NCBI GenBank assembly: GCA_036276235.1
Contig: DATBDZ010000291.1
Location: 1 to 8,984, forward strand
DNA length: 8,984 bases
Direction: 5' to 3'
Source of the DNA: JANWHF01 sp036276235
GTDB lineage: Bacteria > Planctomycetota > Phycisphaerae > Tepidisphaerales > Tepidisphaeraceae
Shown here: positions 6,028 through 8,984 of the stretch, in pieces
How the letters are laid out: every line of letters begins with the position of its first letter
Position numbering within the stretch: the first letter of the stretch is position 1
Position numbers and translations under genes: made by a program
Notes under the pieces: model-generated
Told to the model about the DNA's origin: nothing
Seen by the model: only the letters and a program-made list of their open reading frames with translations
Database searches by the model: none

Positions 6028-6160
6028 ATCTCACCCCAGTCGGTGGACCAGACCATCGCAAAGTCGGGTGGTCATGGGCTTGCGACAGCATGCCCGTGGC
6101 GTTTTCGTCGGAGGGTGGGCTTCAGATGCGTGCCTACTCAGCTCTATCACGCCGACCCTA

Positions 6161-6195
6161 TCACTCCCCCCGCGCACTGGAGGAGGGAACAAGCG
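6161..6195. repeat. Dispersed repeat forming the end of the threonine aldolase gene
   Basis: On the minus strand TTGTTCCCTCCTCCAGTGCG, then GCGGGGGGAG, TGA and TAGGGTCGG resembles a common bacterial intergenic repeat of the form TTCCCTC...GGGAG-GGT-TAGGGT. It encodes the odd C-terminal tail and supplies the TGA stop at 6161-6163. Only one copy is in the window; identity as a dispersed repeat is from recollection. Confidence 0.4.
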
Positions 6196-7240
6196 CGCCG
6201 CGGCGGGCTTCCTGAGGCGCAGCCCCCAGCGCTTGCTTCATCGCCGCGATCGTCTGATCAATATCCTTCGCACTAATCATCAAATGCGTGACGGCTCGAA
6301 TCGAATGCTTCCCCCCCGCCATCATCAGGACGCCCTGCTCGCGCAGCGCATCGACGACCCCGATCGCATCGCGATCCCGGAAATTGAACCGCACGATGTT
6401 GGTTTCGATGGCGGCTATATCGATATCGATCCCATCAATTCCAGCGAGCCCCTCCGCCAGCGCTCGGGCGTTGGCGTGATCTTCGCTTAGACGCTGGCGA
6501 TGATGCCGCAGCGCGTGGAGCGCGCCGGCGGCGAGAAGGCCGGCCTGGCGCATTCCGCCGCCCAGCATTTTGCGAAAGCGGCGGCCGCGCTCGATGATCG
6601 GCGCGGGGCCGGCGAGTGCCGACCCGACCGGCGCGCCAAGCCCTTTGGAAAAGCAGACGCTCAGCGTATGGCAGCAGGCGGCGTACTCGCGCTCCGCCAC
6701 CCCCGTGGCGGCCGACGCATTCCAGAGCCGCGCGCCGTCCATGTGCAGCGCCAAGCCGTGCTCGGCAACCGCATCGGCCAATTCACGAAGTGTTTCCAAA
6801 GGCCAGATACTTCCGCCGCCGACGTTGTGGGTATTTTCGACGCACACCAGCCGCGTCGGCGAGTGATGCACATTGGGCGGCCGCAGCATGCCCAGCAGAT
6901 CATCGGCGGTAAAGATCCCGCGCCGCCCGCCGATAGTGCGGCAGGTGACGCCGCTGATGACCGCCGCCGCCCCGGCTTCGTTTCCCAGAACATGCGCGCC
7001 GGCTTCGATGAGCACCTCATCGCCCGGCTGCGTATGCAGCCGCACTGCAAGCTGATTGGCCATCGTCCCCGATGGCACAAACATCGCCGCCTCCTTCCCC
7101 AAAAGCTCGGCGGTCAGCCGCTCCAGCTCATTGACGGTGGGATCATCGCCAAAGACATCGTCGCCAACGGGAGCCTCAGCAATCGCCCGCCGCATCGCAG
7201 GCGTGGGCTGGGTGACGGTATCGCTGCGCAGGTCGATCAT
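6161..7240 (-). CDS. ltaE: Low-specificity L-threonine aldolase
   Basis: This is a cytoplasmic PLP-dependent fold-type I enzyme that cleaves L-threonine or L-allo-threonine to glycine and acetaldehyde. The N-terminus MIDLRSDTVTQPTPAMRRA and GDDVFGDDPTVNELE are diagnostic. The phosphate-binding SGTMANQLA is at 58-66, HMDGARLWNA at 166-175 holds D168 and R171, and SVCFSKGLGAPVGSAL carries the PLP lysine K199. The C-terminal IRAVTHLMISAKDID (314-328) contains the substrate-carboxylate arginine expected near R315. Length is 359 against about 335-345 for the family; the last 17 or so residues (QEARRGALVPSSSARGE) look non-native and come from a repeat. The ATG at 7240 matches the family start although no Shine-Dalgarno precedes it. 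Neighbours are unrelated in function, so it is probably a single-gene unit. Confidence 0.95.
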   Translation of the reverse strand: MIDLRSDTVTQPTPAMRRAIAEAPVGDDVFGDDPTVNELERLTAELLGKEAAMFVPSGTMANQLAVRLHTQPGDEVLIEAGAHVLGNEAGAAAVISGVTCRTIGGRRGIFTADDLLGMLRPPNVHHSPTRLVCVENTHNVGGGSIWPLETLRELADAVAEHGLALHMDGARLWNASAATGVAEREYAACCHTLSVCFSKGLGAPVGSALAGPAPIIERGRRFRKMLGGGMRQAGLLAAGALHALRHHRQRLSEDHANARALAEGLAGIDGIDIDIAAIETNIVRFNFRDRDAIGVVDALREQGVLMMAGGKHSIRAVTHLMISAKDIDQTIAAMKQALGAAPQEARRGALVPSSSARGE

Positions 7241-7451
7241 GATAGGAGAGTTTAACCGAAAGTCTTGTGGAGGGGCCGATGTTACAACGTGTATAAAAAT
7301 GTGGCGCGCCAGCGATGCGCGCAGGCGAGATGATCTGCCGTAACTCGTTTATTCGTATGTGCTTGTGCGAATTCTCCGATTTTCGCCCCAATCACCCCGT
7401 AACACTTCAATTGTCAAGTCTTTTTTTGTTTTCCTATACCATTAGTTGTGC
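7241..7451. other. Divergent intergenic region
   Basis: This 210-bp region lies between the threonine aldolase (left) and the small plus-strand gene (right). A plus-strand promoter is visible at 7411-7440. For the aldolase no convincing -35/-10 pair or Shine-Dalgarno was found, though TATACA and TTGTAA hexamers occur within 50 bases upstream at poor spacing. The right part is AT-rich compared with the surrounding DNA. Confidence 0.5.
7411..7440 (+). promoter_or_regulatory. Promoter of small basic-protein gene
   Basis: TTGTCA (7411-7416, five of six to TTGACA), an 18-base T-rich spacer and TATACC (7435-7440, four of six to TATAAT) face the small gene. The expected start of transcription is near 7446-7448, only about five bases before the TTG at 7452, so the mRNA would be nearly leaderless. 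Confidence 0.55.
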
Positions 7452-7595
7452 TTGCCGACTAAGAACCCGGCGGTGGTCGCGCTGGGCAAACTGGGCGGCG
7501 CTAAGGGCGGGCCCGCACGGGCGGCGGCGCTGTCGCCAGCGAAGCGGAAACAGATGGCAAAAAAGGCGGCAGCGATACGGTGGGGCGCGAGATAG
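7452..7595 (+). CDS. Small basic protein of the 'NPAxVALGxLGGxKGG...RWG' family (47 aa)
   Basis: The reading frame TTG-CCG-ACT-AAG gives PTKNPAVVALGKLGGAKGG, then PARAAALSPAKRKQMAKK and AAAIRWGAR, ending in TAG at 7593. The pattern NPA.VALG.LGG.KGG.ARA..LSP..R...A.KAA..RWG is one I recognise from very small, Lys/Arg/Ala-rich proteins widespread in bacteria; their function is not known to me, and DNA or RNA binding is only a guess from charge. The start is not ATG: TTG at 7452 fits the family N-terminus, with another in-frame TTG at 7446 just after a stop. No Shine-Dalgarno is present, matching the near-leaderless promoter. It is the only plus-strand gene and ends two bases from the stop of the PIN gene on the other strand. 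Confidence 0.72.
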   Translation: MPTKNPAVVALGKLGGAKGGPARAAALSPAKRKQMAKKAAAIRWGAR

Positions 7596-7597
7596 CC

Positions 7598-8110
7598 CTA
7601 TTCGGATATTGGATTGCCAAAAATGTCCAGCGGGGGGACGGGGATATCGCGCCCGAAGTCTGGTGCGATTGTATTAGCCAATTCTCTGCATTGGATGTCA
7701 TTTGTGTACAAGCAGGCAGCCCCGTGGATTCTCGCAGTCGCAATTATCAAAGTGTCTGCGCGCAAGATAGCTCGTCCGCCAGCCACGCCGCCCACGCGCA
7801 TTTTCTTTCCGAGACTAAAAAGTTCTGCTGCAAGTGCAGCGCAGTCGGATGTGAACGGCTGAATCAGGCACCTCTGATTCAAAACATCAATTGCGGCGCG
7901 GTGCTTCGTGGAAGCTAGCGGCGTTAAATATTCTGCGACAGATACAGCCGCAACTATTACTTGAGTCTTTCGGGCAGAAAACAGTTGCAATAGCCAATTC
8001 GCGTTTCGACGCTGTTCGTCTGCGCCATCACCTTCCGTGCGATCACCCCGAACGCCCCACACAAGCGTCATAGAATCTACGGCAACGATCGAGGGAATGC
8101 TGAGCGGCAT
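7598..8110 (-). CDS. PIN-domain protein, VapC-like putative ribonuclease toxin
   Basis: From the ATG at 8110 the product is 170 aa and consists of one PIN domain. Expected metal-binding acids are present: D12 (VAVDSMTLVWG), E60 (VSVAEYL), D119 (ILRADTLIIATA) and D138 (LYTNDIQCRELA). PIN proteins of this type are Mg/Mn-dependent RNases and are often toxins. At 170 aa it is longer than typical VapC (about 130 aa); an extra segment at about 20-50 follows the first acid, as in a VapC-like subfamily with a D-S/T-x-T-L-x-W-G start. An upstream in-frame ATG at 8161 would overlap the neighbouring gene by 52 bases; the start at 8110 overlaps its stop by one base (TAATG), the usual sign of translational coupling, and puts the first acid at position 12 as PIN domains normally have it. 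The nuclease fold is confident; toxin activity is inferred from context. Confidence 0.85.
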   Translation of the reverse strand: MPLSIPSIVAVDSMTLVWGVRGDRTEGDGADEQRRNANWLLQLFSARKTQVIVAAVSVAEYLTPLASTKHRAAIDVLNQRCLIQPFTSDCAALAAELFSLGKKMRVGGVAGGRAILRADTLIIATARIHGAACLYTNDIQCRELANTIAPDFGRDIPVPPLDIFGNPISE

Positions 8111-8955
8111 TATCCGCGCATTTCCTTTATGTATGCCGTCGGATCGGAAATCTCGTCCCAAGCATCGCCACCGGCAATCCTTAGCTTCTTCGCAATTTCG
8201 CTAAAGGACTCGGTTTTTGCTGGGCTAAACGACGTGACCTTCAAAGATTTGATCTGATTATTGAACCTGTACCAAACCGCTTCGCCGGTCAACACAACGT
8301 CGGCGTATATGTGCCTCCCCAGTTCTCTTATCAAGTCTGCATTCGCAACACTGCAAAATAGCATTCGGGGGCGGCCCTGCACATGGATGCCGCACCTCAT
8401 CGCCGTGGCGCCGCCAACTCGCTCCAATTTCCCGTACACCGAAGTATGCCCGGTGATAAAGGCGCGTTTTTGAATCTCATCCGACGTTTCGGGACGGATC
8501 ATTGCAATTACGTCGCCCTGCAACTTGCCTTTCGCCGGTCTCCGGAATTCAATGACGCAGCCTAGTTGACGCGCGGTCTGGCTAAGTTCCTCAATCGACG
8601 AGACAGATGAAGGATGCCACCGCGTATCATCGGGAGCCTGTATGCCACGACCGGTTTCGGCAAGTACGGCGAGCGTTTGCTCGCGATCGGTCGACGCTAC
8701 GGCATACCCAGCGGAGGCCGACGTGACTTTCAACAACTTGAGTGTGCGGGTTTCCAAATCGGGGGATTCAGTTAATACCTCTTCGCTATCATCCATCTCG
8801 GAATAAGCCAGATCATCGCGCTGATCTACGAGGCGTTGAACCGCTGAAAGAATGCGGCCAAGCACGCGCAAGGGTACGCGCCACGGTTTGACGTTCCCGC
8901 CATGGAGACGGATAACGAAATCAGGGTCTGGCTTTTTTCCTGTTTCAATACCCAT
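8110..8955 (-). CDS. Uncharacterised 281-aa protein coupled to PIN nuclease, possible large antitoxin
   Basis: No named domain is recognised. The N-terminal part (DFVIRLHGGNVKPWRVPLRV, then LGRILSAVQRL, about 12-42) looks like a strand followed by a helix. The middle has SAGYAVAS (81-88). A beta-rich region at about 165-244 (GHTSVYGKLERVGGATAMRC, 169-188; ADVVLTGEAVWYRFN, 218-232; IKSLKVTSF, 235-243) could be a small barrel of OB or Sm type. The C-terminus (about 250-281, SEIAKKLRIAGGDAWDEISD, then PTAYIKEMRG) resembles the short amphipathic tails by which antitoxins bind PIN toxins. I recall uncharacterised proteins of similar outline beside PIN genes elsewhere, which supports a conserved pair. 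The ATG at 8955 has AGGGA 5 bases upstream. The stop at 8112-8110 overlaps the PIN start. The gene is certain as coding; its role is inference. Confidence 0.8.
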   Translation of the reverse strand: MGIETGKKPDPDFVIRLHGGNVKPWRVPLRVLGRILSAVQRLVDQRDDLAYSEMDDSEEVLTESPDLETRTLKLLKVTSASAGYAVASTDREQTLAVLAETGRGIQAPDDTRWHPSSVSSIEELSQTARQLGCVIEFRRPAKGKLQGDVIAMIRPETSDEIQKRAFITGHTSVYGKLERVGGATAMRCGIHVQGRPRMLFCSVANADLIRELGRHIYADVVLTGEAVWYRFNNQIKSLKVTSFSPAKTESFSEIAKKLRIAGGDAWDEISDPTAYIKEMRG

Positions 8956-8960
8956 TTATT

Positions 8961-8965
8961 TCCCT
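8961..8965 (-). promoter_or_regulatory. Ribosome binding site of the 281-aa gene
   Basis: AGGGA on the minus strand lies 5 bases before the ATG at 8955. The promoter, if adjacent, would be at or beyond the right edge of the window. Confidence 0.6.
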
Positions 8966-8984
8966 AACTGTAACGCGCTGCCGC

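Larger units (their letters stand above)
5869..6101. repeat. Inverted-arm repeat element, copy 2, with enlarged centre
   Basis: The left arm (5869-5902) is identical over 34 bp to the complement of the right arm of the element at 4342-4375. The right arm (6065-6101) is the same sequence in the opposite orientation with one extra T after GGGTGG. Here the arms are about 160 bp apart instead of 21. The centre contains separate hairpins. The overall shape resembles a small non-autonomous inverted-repeat element, but no terminal duplication was recognised. Confidence 0.75.
5490..6160. other. Repeat-rich intergenic spacer of about 670 bp
   Basis: No credible gene is seen. From left to right it holds the DUF2382 leader, about 180 bp with nothing recognised, a ten-unit heptamer array (5687-5756), then inverted arms (5869-5902 and 6065-6101) enclosing a cluster of hairpins. 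All open frames here run through repeats in several registers and are rejected. No clear promoter for the DUF2382 gene was found in its leader. Confidence 0.65.

Noticed and set aside
6500..7255. Plus-strand 251-codon frame opposite the threonine aldolase
   Set aside because: It is antisense to all catalytic motifs of a clearly identified enzyme.
8111..8161. Alternative upstream start for the PIN protein at 8161 (187 aa)
   Set aside because: It would overlap the upstream gene by 52 bases and add residues (MGRDFRSDGIHKGNARI) with no place in a PIN domain; the TAATG start puts the first acid at residue 12.

Overview
The window looks like chromosomal DNA from a GC-rich bacterium, most likely a planctomycete (Planctomycetota) or close relative. 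This is inferred from the mix of genes: a membrane-anchored Ig-like/beta-propeller protein, an ABC-2 permease with an extra soluble domain, a glycine-zipper plus DUF2382 stress protein, weak Shine-Dalgarno signals, and many short palindromic repeats between genes. No rRNA, tRNA, CRISPR array or transposase gene was found. All genes except one 47-codon gene lie on the minus strand.

Right to left, in the direction of most transcription: positions 8955-7598 hold a translationally coupled pair. An uncharacterised 281-aa protein is followed by a PIN-domain nuclease whose start overlaps the upstream stop (TAATG). This is the best candidate for a poorly described system in the window and resembles a toxin-antitoxin module with an unusually large partner. 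A small basic plus-strand gene (7452-7595, TTG start) converges on it with two bases between the stops and has its own promoter, which may give a leaderless mRNA. Next is a low-specificity L-threonine aldolase (7240-6161), then about 670 bp of repeat-filled spacer, then the DUF2382 protein (5489-4614) with a good intrinsic terminator. After another repeat-bearing spacer comes an ABC exporter operon: the ATPase (4080-3055) and the permease (2890-1427). Finally, the N-terminal 367 codons of a large anchored Ig-like/beta-propeller protein run off the left edge (1101-1).

Repeats are the other theme. There are two tandem hairpin elements at 1273-1430, one of which supplies the permease stop codon. 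Heptanucleotide arrays occur in three blocks of exactly four units between the two ABC genes, and as ten units at 5687-5756. A 34-36 bp sequence occurs as inverted arms at 4285-4377 and again at 5869-5902 / 6065-6101. The ATPase carries a 111-bp in-frame insertion flanked by 13-bp near-identical direct repeats, and the threonine aldolase appears to end in a dispersed repeat. Several genes have therefore been edited or bounded by small repeats.
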